Below, in pieces: positions 1 to 7,715 of a DNA stretch of 15,320 nt. The stretch comes from an uncultured Eubacterium sp. (GTDB taxonomy: Bacteria; Bacillota; Clostridia; Lachnospirales; Lachnospiraceae). Positions within the stretch are counted from its first letter, which is position 1. Each line of letters starts with the position of its first letter. The translations under genes and the position numbers were made by a program. The notes under the pieces are model-generated. The model was not told the origin of the DNA, did no database searches, and saw only the letters and a program-made list of their open reading frames with translations. The stretch covers positions 1 to 15,320 of the forward strand of contig CAKREL010000058.1 in NCBI GenBank assembly GCA_934317205.1, read 5' to 3'.

Positions 1-569
1 GTCAGATCCATGGACGCTGCTTCATAATCATCTGCTGACACGATCACATCGCCTTCTTTCAATCCGCCTTCCTGAGCCGGAGAACCATCGTATACATGCA
101 TGACTGTAACCGTTTTAGTCTCCGCATCCTGCTGCAGACTTGCCCCGATTCCGCAATATGTTCCAGATATATTGGATTCAAAAAGCTGTTTTGCCTCATC
201 TGCCGTATAATACTGGGAATACACATCCAGCTTATCAAATAAACCTGCATACAAGCCTTCCTGTAATGTGTCGGTATCCACATCCTCATAATAATTGGAC
301 TGAATATACTGAGCCAGGGACTGAATTTTTGTCTGCGTATTTTTATCCAGCAAATCAGAACTTGCGGATAATCCACGCACACCAAAAGTCATCACAAATA
401 ATCCTCCGCAGATGACTGCCATCACGATAGCTCCGGCGACAAAGCCTTTCCCGAATCCACTTCGTTTTCTCTTTTTTCTGTTGCCAGCCTTTTCCGGCTG
501 GTTCACTGCTTCCGTAGCAGAAGTATGCTCCATGTCTGCTGTCAAAATTTCCTGTTCCTCGTGATTCAT
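1..569 (-). CDS. S41-family C-terminal processing protease, N-terminal part (gene cut by window edge)
   Basis: Secreted or membrane-anchored serine protease of the CtpA/CtpB family, which trims or degrades extracytoplasmic proteins. The visible 189 codons hold a cytoplasmic N-terminus (1-40) with a basic stretch (RKKRKR, about 31-36), one membrane anchor (about 42-64), the usual helical region with YIQSNYYED (88-96) and DVYSQYY (115-121), and the start of a PDZ domain (about 138-189: GIGASL, DGSPAQEGGLKEGDVIV). The catalytic Ser/Lys part lies beyond position 1. The ATG at 569 is preceded by AAGGAG that overlaps the end of the M23 hydrolase gene; the gap is 16 bp, so the two are co-transcribed. 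ftsE-ftsX-ctpB is also the order in Bacillus subtilis. Family assignment is firm; the substrate is not known, and the neighbouring hydrolase is an inferred candidate. Confidence 0.9.
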   Translation of the reverse strand, partial: MNHEEQEILTADMEHTSATEAVNQPEKAGNRKKRKRSGFGKGFVAGAIVMAVICGGLFVMTFGVRGLSASSDLLDKNTQTKIQSLAQYIQSNYYEDVDTDTLQEGLYAGLFDKLDVYSQYYTADEAKQLFESNISGTYCGIGASLQQDAETKTVTVMHVYDGSPAQEGGLKEGDVIVSADDYEAASMDL

Positions 570-585
570 GTTCTAATACTCCTTC

Positions 586-1908
586 TTACAGATAATTACC
601 AGGGTCTACATATTTTCCATTTAATTGTACCCCAAAATGTAAATGCGGGCCGGTAGAAATGCCAGTGCTTCCAACTTTTGCAATAGTAGATCCCCGACTT
701 ACACTCTGTCCCTTCGAAACAAGAACCGAAGAGCAGTGTTCATAAATCGTAAATAGTCCGCCACCATGACTTAAAATCACATAATTACCGAGTACGCTGC
801 TGTATCCTGTGATCGTCACAATACCGTCTGCCGCTGCCACAATTGCAGCTCCTGATGAAGCCCCGATATCATAGCCCTGATGATAACTAGATGCTCCTGC
901 CGTCGGTGAATTTCTTTTGCCAAATCCACTTGTGATTCTTGTGCTGGATGGACATGGCCAGGTAAACACACCTCCTGTATAGGAATTATTTGTATTTACA
1001 TTTGAAGAACCTGAACTGGAATTTGAAGCAGATCCGGAACTGCTGCCAGAATTAGTGCTATTGCTGCTATTATTTGCAGCTTCCTGCTGTTTTTTCAGTT
1101 CTTCCTGTCGTTTCTGTTCCTCCTGCTGCTTTCTTGCTTCTTCTGCTTTTCTGGCTGCCTCTTCTGCGGCCAGCATATCTTGTATCAACTGATTTTCCGC
1201 TGCAATTTTCTGTTCATATTCCTGTGCACTCTCTTCTGCTTCTGAAAGCCCCTGACGGATTCCGGACAATTGCTGCTCCTTCTCCTGCATCAGCAGATTT
1301 ACTGCCTGCTGCTCTTCTTCCAGCTGGGACTGAAGTGCCTCTAGTTCTGCTTTATCCTGCCTGATTATCTCTTCTGCATTCTGAATTTCTGCCTGCAATT
1401 GCTGATATTCTGACAGTTTTGCTCTGTCATATGTCATTAAAGAGGACATATATTCTACCTTTTTCAACAACTCTGCAAAACTTCCTGCTTCCAGAAGTGC
1501 TTCCAGATAGTTCATTCCGGAGTTCTGATACATATAACGTATGCGCCCTTTCATGCTTTCATACTGTTCTGCCTCATTTTCCTGCGCTGTCGCAAGCTGT
1601 GCTTCCGAATCTGCCAACTCTTTATTTTTTTCTTCTGTCTGTGCTTCCAGATCATCTATCTTTTCTGAGATGACTGACAGCTTAGCATCCAGCTCACTGA
1701 TCGCTGCCTGCACATCTCCCTGCTGTCCCTGTAACTGACTGATCAGTGTCTTGGCATCCTTCAGGTCATTTTCCAGCTGGCTCTTTCTCTCGCGGACATC
1801 AGAAATACTCCCGGAAGCAGCAGAAGCGCCGGCACTTCCCGCTGCTGTTGCAAGAAGTGTCGCCGCCATGATCAATCCTGTGATTTGCCTGATTCTTCTT
1901 TTCATCAT
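586..1908 (-). CDS. Secreted coiled-coil M23 (LytM) peptidoglycan hydrolase, the FtsEX-partner type
   Basis: Secreted murein endopeptidase of EnvC/PcsB-like layout. Signal peptide about residues 1-30 (basic MMKRR, hydrophobic core, cleavage near ASA); long coiled coil rich in Glu, Gln and Ala, about 33-275; low-complexity Ser/Asn/Gly linker, about 275-310; M23 domain, about 320-440. All catalytic and zinc residues are visible: HxGxD (His343, Asp347), His391 in YEH, and HLH (His422, His424). It should therefore be an active enzyme, unlike Escherichia coli EnvC, whose LytM domain is degenerate. It sits 65 bp after ftsX and just before the S41 protease gene, as expected for the hydrolase that FtsEX activates at the septum. 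Start choice: ATG at 1908 or 1905 follow TAGGGAG by 5 or 8 nt; a TTG at 1911 is in frame but less likely. The pneumococcal counterpart PcsB has a CHAP domain instead. Confidence 0.93.
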   Translation of the reverse strand: MMKRRIRQITGLIMAATLLATAAGSAGASAASGSISDVRERKSQLENDLKDAKTLISQLQGQQGDVQAAISELDAKLSVISEKIDDLEAQTEEKNKELADSEAQLATAQENEAEQYESMKGRIRYMYQNSGMNYLEALLEAGSFAELLKKVEYMSSLMTYDRAKLSEYQQLQAEIQNAEEIIRQDKAELEALQSQLEEEQQAVNLLMQEKEQQLSGIRQGLSEAEESAQEYEQKIAAENQLIQDMLAAEEAARKAEEARKQQEEQKRQEELKKQQEAANNSSNSTNSGSSSGSASNSSSGSSNVNTNNSYTGGVFTWPCPSSTRITSGFGKRNSPTAGASSYHQGYDIGASSGAAIVAAADGIVTITGYSSVLGNYVILSHGGGLFTIYEHCSSVLVSKGQSVSRGSTIAKVGSTGISTGPHLHFGVQLNGKYVDPGNYL

Positions 1909-1973
1909 CAAATCTCCCTATTACTCTTTTTCTGCTGTATCTGATTACATAATGATTCTTCTGCTGTTCAACA

Positions 1974-2882
1974 TCATACGTTGATATGCTTATGAACGGT
2001 TGCACGACTTCCTATGTATCCAATACCAATACCAAGAATCAGTCCTACCGGAACCAGAATCTGGAATACAGACTGTGCCGGAAGGAATGTCAGTAAATTA
2101 TTCAGGAAGCCAAATCTGTTTGCTACATAGGCAATGATTTTTCCATACATTGCATACAAAATGCATAACGGAATGATTGCTCCGATTGCACCGATCAGAA
2201 TACCTTCGACAATAAATGGCGAACGAACAAAGAAATCCGTCGCCCCGATCATTTTCATGATACCGATTTCTTCTTTACGGACTGCAATACCTGTACGAAC
2301 AGTATTGCTGATCAGGAATACTGCAACACAGATTAAAATAATAATAATAACTGCGGATACGATACTTACCAGTTTATTAAAATCAGTCAATGTATTTGCA
2401 ACCATCTCAGACTGACGAACCTTGCTGATATGATCCTGTCCTTCCAGATAAGATACCAGACTGCTCTGCTGTGAAATATCTTCCATGTAAATCTCATAGT
2501 TTGCTTTATCGGACAGCGGGTTATCGGAACCAAAGCTTGCTGCTGCAGCTTCATCTCCGTCAAAATATTCCAATTTGTATTCTTCCCATGCTTCATCCGC
2601 CGACACATAATTAAAGCTTGATACTTCCGGACGCATTGCAATCTTCTGTCCGATTTCATCAATCTGATCCTGCGTGGTTCCCTCATCAAAAAATACAGTG
2701 ATAGCCACACTGGATTCCACATCTTTTACCACATGCTGAAAGTTAACTACGATGGAATAAAACATACCAAACATAAAAATACATGCAGCCATGGTTGCAA
2801 TTGATGCGATAGAGAACATTTTATTGGTCCAGATATTTTTAATACCCTGCTTGATCGTATATCCTAATGTACTAATTTTCAT
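1974..2882 (-). CDS. ftsX: Cell-division permease FtsX
   Basis: Membrane half of the FtsEX complex, which carries the ATP hydrolysis signal of FtsE across the membrane to a cell-wall hydrolase. Of 302 residues, TM1 is about 24-48, a large extracellular loop about 50-165 includes the hydrolase-binding region, and three TMs follow (about 172-193, 222-246, 272-293), the standard FtsX topology. The conserved cytoplasmic segment RTGIAVRKEEIGIMKMIGAT precedes TM3. The chosen ATG at 2882 (MKISTLGY) overlaps the ftsE stop by 11 bp, giving translational coupling; an upstream in-frame ATG at 2909 would add nine residues and looks unlikely. It is followed 65 bp later by the M23 hydrolase gene. Confidence 0.95.
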   Translation of the reverse strand: MKISTLGYTIKQGIKNIWTNKMFSIASIATMAACIFMFGMFYSIVVNFQHVVKDVESSVAITVFFDEGTTQDQIDEIGQKIAMRPEVSSFNYVSADEAWEEYKLEYFDGDEAAAASFGSDNPLSDKANYEIYMEDISQQSSLVSYLEGQDHISKVRQSEMVANTLTDFNKLVSIVSAVIIIILICVAVFLISNTVRTGIAVRKEEIGIMKMIGATDFFVRSPFIVEGILIGAIGAIIPLCILYAMYGKIIAYVANRFGFLNNLLTFLPAQSVFQILVPVGLILGIGIGYIGSRATVHKHINV

Positions 2883-3558
2883 CGTCTGCACCACCCATCT
2901 GTACATCACTTACCACATGCCCCTGCTGCAATGTGATAACACGTTTCTTCATTGCTTCTACAATTTCCATATTGTGGCTGACTACCAGAACCGTCGTGCC
3001 ACGCTTGTTGATCTCATCCAGTAATTTCATGATCTCCCATGCATTGTTTGCATCCAGGTTACCAGTCGGCTCATCAGCCAGCAAGATCTTCGGCTCATTG
3101 ATCAATGCTCTCGCAATAGCTACACGCTGCTGCTCACCACCGGACAACTGATTTGGTTTTGATTTATATTTTGCAGCCAGCCCTACCAGTGAAAGCATTT
3201 TTGGCACTCTTTCTTTGATGGAACGGTTCGGTGCTGAGATAACCCGCTGCGCAAATGCAACATTTTCATACACATTTCTGTCTTTTAACAGACGGAAATC
3301 CTGGAACACACAACCGATATTTCTACGGAATTTCGGAACATGGCGGTGGGGAATCTGTGACAGAACTTTATCATTGATCACAATGGTACCCGAAGTCGGT
3401 TCCAATTCCTTCAATAACAGTTTGATCAGTGTAGATTTACCAGATCCACTGTCTCCAACTACAAATACAAACTCTCCTTCATCTATCTGTATATTGACAT
3501 CAGCCAATGCAGGTACACCTTCTACATAAGACTTGCTTACGTCTTTTAATGTAATCAT
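2872..3558 (-). CDS. ftsE: Cell-division ATP-binding protein FtsE
   Basis: Cytoplasmic ABC ATPase of the FtsEX complex (228 aa). Visible motifs in order: Walker A GDSGSGKST (about 35-43), a Q-loop CVFQDFRLL (about 88-96), signature LSGGEQQR (about 138-145), Walker B ILLADEPTGNLD (about 158-169), and the switch histidine in VVSHN (about 192-196). All are intact. The ATG at 3558 has an excellent AAAGGAGG 5 nt upstream; a longer reading from 3630 would run back through the terminator of the preceding gene and is rejected. It is the first gene of ftsE-ftsX-M23-S41. I see no good sigma-A promoter in the 40 bp between the upstream terminator and the RBS, so expression may depend on read-through or on a promoter inside the upstream regulator gene. 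Confidence 0.96.
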   Translation of the reverse strand: MITLKDVSKSYVEGVPALADVNIQIDEGEFVFVVGDSGSGKSTLIKLLLKELEPTSGTIVINDKVLSQIPHRHVPKFRRNIGCVFQDFRLLKDRNVYENVAFAQRVISAPNRSIKERVPKMLSLVGLAAKYKSKPNQLSGGEQQRVAIARALINEPKILLADEPTGNLDANNAWEIMKLLDEINKRGTTVLVVSHNMEIVEAMKKRVITLQQGHVVSDVQMGGADDEN

Positions 3559-3598
3559 TTTATCCTCCTTTAACTTACTATGTTTTCTGGCATAAAAT

Positions 3599-3628
3599 GG
3601 GGGCACGAAACTGTTCTTTTGTGCCCCC
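3599..3628 (-). terminator. Rho-independent terminator of the CdaR-like gene
   Basis: Perfect 8-bp stem GGGGGCAC (3599-3606) / GTGCCCCC (3621-3628) with a 14-nt loop. Read on the minus strand it starts 14 bp after the regulator stop and is followed by CCATTTTATG, a weak T-tract. It may be leaky, which would matter because ftsE begins only 40 bp further on. Confidence 0.7.
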
Positions 3629-3641
3629 AAACACTTAGCAA

Positions 3642-4724
3642 TTAATAATCTAATGTTTCCATATATTTCATATATTTTACAACCATCAGTGCAATTTTAA
3701 ATGTAATAGCATCTTCAAACACTCTCAGATCAAGCCCCGTACTCTTCTGGAGTTTATCCAACCGGTATACCAGAGTGTTTCGGTGAATGTATAACTGACG
3801 TGATGTCTCAGATACATTCAGACTGTTCTCAAAGAACTTATTGATCGTGGTCAGTGTCTCTTCATCAAAGTCATCCGGAGATTTGCCGCCAAAGATTTCT
3901 TTGATAAACATCTTGCACAATGGTAATGGCAGCTGATAGATCAGACGTCCAATTCCTAATGCAGAATATGCGATGATATTGCGCTCCTCAAAGAATATCT
4001 TTCCTACGTCCAGTGCCATACGTGCTTCCTTATAGGATCTGGACACTTCTTTGATCTCATTAACCACAGTGCCATATGCGATATGCACATCTGCTTCTCC
4101 TTTAAACAGTCCAAGGATCACTTCTGCTGTCTTATTCAGATCATTTGCACTGTCAGATCCTTCCACTTCCTTTACTACGATAATATTTTTTTCATCTACC
4201 GCAGTTACAAAATCTTTATTTTTTCCTTCAAAGATACTACGTACCTTTTCTAACTCATTTCCTTCTTTGTCACGATTGGTCTCTACTATATATACCACTC
4301 TTCGCACATCAGTTTCAATATGCAGTTTTTTGGCACGATTGTAAATATCTACCAGAAGCAGATTATCCAGCAACAGATTCTTGATAAAGTTGTCTTTATC
4401 AAAACGTTCTTTGTAAGCTACCAGAAGATTCTGAATCTGGAAACTTGCAATCTTTCCAATCATATATACATCGTCGCTGTCACCATTGGCCAGCAAAATG
4501 TACTCCAGCTGGTGTTCATCAAATACCTTAAAAAACTGACATCCGGATACTACCTGGCTGTCTGCCGGTGAATCTACCAGTGCCATCGCAGATCCTACAT
4601 AACGGTCTGCCTCTGAAAATGTAGTCGCAAGGATTTTCCCTTCTGTATCAATGATACACAAGTCTATCCTTGTAATATTTTTTAATCCATCAATTGTATT
4701 TTGCAATATCTGATTCGAAATCAT
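3642..4724 (-). CDS. CdaR/PucR-type transcriptional regulator
   Basis: DNA-binding regulator of 360 aa. The N-terminal sensor-like part (about 1-125) resembles the putative sugar-diacid recognition domain of CdaR (LCIIDTEGKILATT, MIGKIASFQIQNLL). A GGDEF-like middle region follows (about 140-280, with AYGTVVNEIKEVSRSYKEAR). The C-terminal PucR helix-turn-helix is clear (about 300-350: FFENSLNVSETSRQLYIHRN, then TLVYRLDKLQ). Start ATG at 4724 follows AGGGGGT. It is a single-gene unit, with terminators before and after. Its position just upstream of ftsEX could be chance or could mean regulation of that operon. The ligand cannot be read from the sequence; sugar diacids are known for E. coli CdaR only. 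The 4725-4840 leader is AT-rich, and no promoter there passes my threshold. Confidence 0.85.
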   Translation of the reverse strand: MISNQILQNTIDGLKNITRIDLCIIDTEGKILATTFSEADRYVGSAMALVDSPADSQVVSGCQFFKVFDEHQLEYILLANGDSDDVYMIGKIASFQIQNLLVAYKERFDKDNFIKNLLLDNLLLVDIYNRAKKLHIETDVRRVVYIVETNRDKEGNELEKVRSIFEGKNKDFVTAVDEKNIIVVKEVEGSDSANDLNKTAEVILGLFKGEADVHIAYGTVVNEIKEVSRSYKEARMALDVGKIFFEERNIIAYSALGIGRLIYQLPLPLCKMFIKEIFGGKSPDDFDEETLTTINKFFENSLNVSETSRQLYIHRNTLVYRLDKLQKSTGLDLRVFEDAITFKIALMVVKYMKYMETLDY

Positions 4725-4840
4725 AATGAAAAGACCCCCTGCACATTTTTATACAACATTCACAATAACTAATTCTCTTTTTTACCTATATTTTTTATAC
4801 ACATCTCTATTTTAAGACAAAAGCCCCAAAAAAGTAAAGA

Positions 4841-4868
4841 GGAAATGCAATTTTTTTTATGCATTTCC
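4841..4868 (-). terminator. Rho-independent terminator after the YitT-family gene
   Basis: Perfect 9-bp stem GGAAATGCA (4841-4849) / TGCATTTCC (4860-4868) around a 10-nt A/T loop. On the minus strand it lies 18 bp past the stop codon and is followed by TCTTTACTTTTTT, a T-rich tail. Confidence 0.75.
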
Positions 4869-4886
4869 CCAATTTTTATATTTTGT

Positions 4887-5765
4887 TCACATTTTGTCTT
4901 CATATGACTGGAATCCTACACCCCACACTTCCCTTGCATCACAAATAATCAGAAATGCCTCGGGATCAATCTGCATGGCAGTTTCCTTCAGATATACCAT
5001 CTGCTTTTTCGAAGCAACGCAAAGCAGCATACAGCGTTCTTTGTGTGTATACATTCCTTTTGCACTCAGTCCGGTTACTCCTCTGTCAAGTTCTGTCATC
5101 AGTGCCTGCGCGATCTCATCTGATTTATCAGATATAATATATACTGCACGGGACATATTCATACCTTCTACTGTAACATCTGAGACCTTCATCATGATAA
5201 ATATTGCAAATATCGCATAAAGCGCATTTTTCAATCCAAACAGATACAGACCTGCGATCACGATCAGTGCATCGATCACCTGCATGATCTGAATGAGTGA
5301 ATACTGCTTCAGGCGGATATGAAGTAACGCCGCCAGCATATCCGTTCCTCCCGTAGTACAATGTGCCCGAAGTACCAAGCCGACTCCAAGTCCCATCAGA
5401 CCGCCTCCAAACAGACAGCCGATGACCATATCCTGCTGTGACAGATCCCAGGCCGGTATCACTGACAGCCATATAGACAGTAAAATCATTGCCGCAAAAG
5501 ATTTTCCGGCAAATTCTTTTCCTTTTTTTAAAAAAGCCCAGATAAAAATCGGTACATTCAGCACAAATGATGTGACACCAAGCGGAATTCCGCCATCTAC
5601 CACATGAGCGGTCAGAGCTTTGATCAGAATCGCAAGACCGGAAAACCCTCCGGTTACCATATCCAATGGTTCAAATACGCATTTGACTGCCAATGCAATG
5701 ATCACGGTTCCCACAACCATAAAAAAAACATCCTGGAGCCATCTGCTCTGTATTTTCTTTTTCAT
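4887..5765 (-). CDS. YitT-family (DUF161/DUF2179) integral membrane protein
   Basis: Polytopic membrane protein of 292 aa and unproven function. About five hydrophobic segments fill residues 10-200 (for example FFMVVGTVIIALAVKC, the glycine-rich CLFGGGLMGLGVGLVLR, and ALIVIAGLYLFGL). The family signature AHCTTGGTDMLAALLH (about 135-150) is present. A soluble C-terminal ACT-like DUF2179 domain (about 205-285) starts near SRAVYIISDKSDEIAQALM. The ATG at 5765 (MKKKIQSRW) has AAGGGGG 6 nt upstream; an ATG at 5783 is in frame but has no RBS. It follows the WecG-like gene by 61 bp on the same strand and may share its promoter. A short imperfect hairpin (5796-5819) lies in that gap. Family members are sometimes called transporters, but without a settled substrate. 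Confidence 0.9.
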   Translation of the reverse strand: MKKKIQSRWLQDVFFMVVGTVIIALAVKCVFEPLDMVTGGFSGLAILIKALTAHVVDGGIPLGVTSFVLNVPIFIWAFLKKGKEFAGKSFAAMILLSIWLSVIPAWDLSQQDMVIGCLFGGGLMGLGVGLVLRAHCTTGGTDMLAALLHIRLKQYSLIQIMQVIDALIVIAGLYLFGLKNALYAIFAIFIMMKVSDVTVEGMNMSRAVYIISDKSDEIAQALMTELDRGVTGLSAKGMYTHKERCMLLCVASKKQMVYLKETAMQIDPEAFLIICDAREVWGVGFQSYEDKM

Positions 5766-5826
5766 AAGCATCCCCCTTATCATGTCGCCTTCTCTATCTG
5801 CCCGACAGCAATGTCAGATACTATAT

Positions 5827-6504
5827 CTACATATCTTCTTTGCTTGACTGGATCTGACGTTTCATCTTGCGATGTGCCAGTAATTTACGCATGATTCCTA
5901 CTGGTCTTGGTTTTGTTTCAGCAAATGTATTCTCCGTGCCAATACCAAACCACAATCTGATATTCAACATCTTTCGATGCTCCGTCAAAAACAGTTCCTG
6001 CATTGGTGTCGGCAACATAACAAGCAACATATGCGGAGCTACTGCATTTATTTCATTTACAATACGCTCTGTATCGCCTTCGCATTCCTCCCAGACAGCA
6101 TCTCCACAAATAACGTTGTCACTGCCAAAAGAGTCTTCCATAAATTGGCAAAGCATGTCTACCTGGGCACGTTTCTCCGTCAGCAAATAAATACTGTGAC
6201 GTTCTCTGGCCACTATTCGTAATGCTTCATAAGCAAAACGGTGTTCCCTCGCCTCATCCAGCCACTGGCGCGACGTCACGCCAAGTTCCATCAGAATTTC
6301 CTTATCAGAAGGAATGACGAGATCCATATCATCCAGGCACTGGCGCACACCTTCGTCCTCGCCGGCTGTCACAATTGTTTTCATGGAAACAGATTCCACT
6401 GCATGCAGCCCCTGTGATTTTACATAATGTTCTATTCTATGAAGTGCTTCCCGCAGACTGCAGATATCAATCCGCACACCTGCCAGTTCTTTTCTACTAC
6501 TCAT
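5827..6504 (-). CDS. Divergent WecG/TagA/CpsF-family (GT26) glycosyltransferase homologue
   Basis: Cytoplasmic or membrane-peripheral protein of 225 aa whose layout matches the WecG/TagA family, which adds N-acetylmannosamine(uronate) to lipid-linked GlcNAc in wall polymer or antigen synthesis. Family-like stretches: GVRIDICSLREALHRIE near the N-terminus, LDDMDLVIPSDKEIL (about 58-72), the P-T-P-x-Q-E-L segment (about 166-172), and the C-terminal WFGIGTENTFAETKPRPVGI, which corresponds to the usual GvG..fd..aG...RaP block. The usual PDG is replaced by PSDKE, and the usual Asn of the N-terminal TxNxE block is not seen, so normal catalysis is doubtful. The short basic tail (LLAHRKMKRQIQ) fits the membrane-binding appendage. 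It has its own promoter (6554-6582). The RBS is weak (GGGAC, 4 nt before the ATG at 6504). Confidence 0.75.
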   Translation of the reverse strand: MSSRKELAGVRIDICSLREALHRIEHYVKSQGLHAVESVSMKTIVTAGEDEGVRQCLDDMDLVIPSDKEILMELGVTSRQWLDEAREHRFAYEALRIVARERHSIYLLTEKRAQVDMLCQFMEDSFGSDNVICGDAVWEECEGDTERIVNEINAVAPHMLLVMLPTPMQELFLTEHRKMLNIRLWFGIGTENTFAETKPRPVGIMRKLLAHRKMKRQIQSSKEDM

Positions 6505-6553
6505 TTTGTCCCATTTCTATTTTCTTATTTCAGGAATAATTCTCCATTGAATC

Positions 6554-6582
6554 TTTATACAATAATTGTATCCATACGTCAA
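6554..6582 (-). promoter_or_regulatory. Sigma-A promoter of the WecG-like gene
   Basis: On the minus strand TTGACG (6577-6582), a 17-bp spacer and TATAAA (6554-6559), 50 bp before the start codon at 6504. It lies downstream of the NlpC/P60 gene on the same strand, so the WecG-like gene has its own transcript. Confidence 0.75.
6557..6571. promoter_or_regulatory. Candidate operator palindrome inside the WecG-like promoter
   Basis: Perfect inverted repeat ATACAAT-A-ATTGTAT (7+1+7). It occupies the spacer and overlaps the -10 element of the promoter above, where a bound protein would block RNA polymerase. The regulator is unknown. Confidence 0.4.
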
Positions 6583-6648
6583 GTATAATTCATTTTTATG
6601 AAAGAATTAATGGGACAACTTAAAATCTTATTTACACTGCAGATTCCA

Positions 6649-7629
6649 CTACATAACACGGCGTACAGCGAGAATTTTCTTGTAAGTAGCAGAAGACACT
6701 TTAATGCCATCCCGCGGATTGCTTGCATGCACAAGCTGTCCGCCACCGATGTAAATGCCAACGTGTCCGCTATAGCAGATAATATCGCCAGGCTGTGCCT
6801 CTGAATAACTTACAGAACGTCCTACACCGCGCAATGCTGAAGAAGAATGCGGCAGAGATATTCCGTAATGTGCATACACCTGCATTACAAATCCGGAACA
6901 ATCTACACCATTTGTCAGGCTCGTACCACCCCACACATATGGATTTCCAAGAAACTGTAACGCATAACTTGTGACAGAACTTCCAGATCCGGATTCAGAA
7001 GATGATGCCTGCGGTTTTTCCGCATACTCATAGGTATCCGCTACTGTTGCATAATCAGTAGATATATATCCCTCTCCGTCCGGAGTCTGGACTTTGACCC
7101 ACCCCGGTGTCTGCTCATCTGTTACAGTAAGCTGTTCATCCTGTCCAACTAATGTCACAACAGAAGCATCTGTGGATGCCTCACTGCGGACTTTTAATGT
7201 CTCTGTGTTGATCTGTGCTTTTCTGCTTTTTACAGAATCAAGCAATGCCTGATCACCAACTGTCAAAAATTCTGCTTTGACATATCCTGTAATAGAACCG
7301 GATGAAATCTGATACCAGCCATCCTGTTCACCGGTAATTTCAGCAACCGCATTTTTTTTCATAATTCCAACCACATTGCTGTCTGTAGATGTACTCTCCC
7401 GAATGTTCAGATAATTGTCTACCTGGGCAACACCAAGGTTCAAAGATGCCTGCGCATCTGCCACTTCATTCTGCACATTTGCCTGTGCAACCAGTAATGA
7501 TACACCGGAAAAAGGTGCTGCTACAGCAGACAGATCAGCTGGTGCAGCCTGCACATTGCCGGCTCCAAGAGTCAACATCAGTGTACTTAACAGCAGACAG
7601 GCAGTTATTTTTTTATTTCTGAATTTCAT
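6649..7629 (-). CDS. Secreted SH3-SH3-NlpC/P60 peptidoglycan endopeptidase
   Basis: Exported cell-wall hydrolase (326 aa) that should cut peptide stems of peptidoglycan. Signal peptide about 1-28 (basic start, hydrophobic core, cleavage near VQAA). Two bacterial SH3 domains follow: about 68-127 (YLNIRESTSTDSNVVG, GWYQISSG, GYVKAEFL) and about 140-197 (LKVRSEASTDASVV, GWVKVQTPDGEGYIS). A Ser-rich linker leads to NlpC/P60 (about 217-326) with catalytic Cys244 in DCSGF, His289 in GHVGIYIG and a third polar residue, His301 in VHAS. All three are intact. The ATG at 7629 is preceded by GAGG at 9 nt; an ATG at 7650 is in frame but lacks an RBS and would place the GAGG inside the gene. Its promoter is a perfect consensus with a WalR-like box after it, so it may belong to a cell-wall stress regulon. 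Confidence 0.94.
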   Translation of the reverse strand: MKFRNKKITACLLLSTLMLTLGAGNVQAAPADLSAVAAPFSGVSLLVAQANVQNEVADAQASLNLGVAQVDNYLNIRESTSTDSNVVGIMKKNAVAEITGEQDGWYQISSGSITGYVKAEFLTVGDQALLDSVKSRKAQINTETLKVRSEASTDASVVTLVGQDEQLTVTDEQTPGWVKVQTPDGEGYISTDYATVADTYEYAEKPQASSSESGSGSSVTSYALQFLGNPYVWGGTSLTNGVDCSGFVMQVYAHYGISLPHSSSALRGVGRSVSYSEAQPGDIICYSGHVGIYIGGGQLVHASNPRDGIKVSSATYKKILAVRRVM

Positions 7630-7685
7630 TAATCTTTTCCTCACAATCATTTTTAATTTTTAATATGTTACTTTTTATTTCAATT

Positions 7686-7702
7686 ATTACATTTTTGTTA
7701 CA
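7686..7702 (-). promoter_or_regulatory. WalR-type binding site upstream of the NlpC/P60 gene
   Basis: The minus strand reads TGTAAC-AAAAA-TGTAAT, an exact match to the WalR (YycF) consensus TGTWAH-N5-TGTWAH. It begins about 14 bp after the -10 element, in the early transcribed region, where binding would be expected to repress rather than activate. The window contains no WalRK genes, so this is a motif match only. Confidence 0.5.
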
Positions 7703-7715
7703 TTCAGCGTTTGTA

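Noticed and set aside
1074..1738. Several plus-strand reading frames opposite the M23 hydrolase
   Set aside because: They lie antisense to a repetitive Glu/Gln/Ala coiled-coil coding region, whose codon bias keeps the opposite frames open.
3559..3630. 24-codon N-terminal extension of FtsE
   Set aside because: It runs through the upstream terminator stem and lacks an RBS, while the ATG at 3558 has AAAGGAGG at ideal spacing and matches the usual FtsE start.
6589..6602. TTCAT-TTTT-ATGAA stem-loop as terminator of the NlpC/P60 gene
   Set aside because: Only 5 A/T-rich base pairs and no clear T-run; too weak to call.
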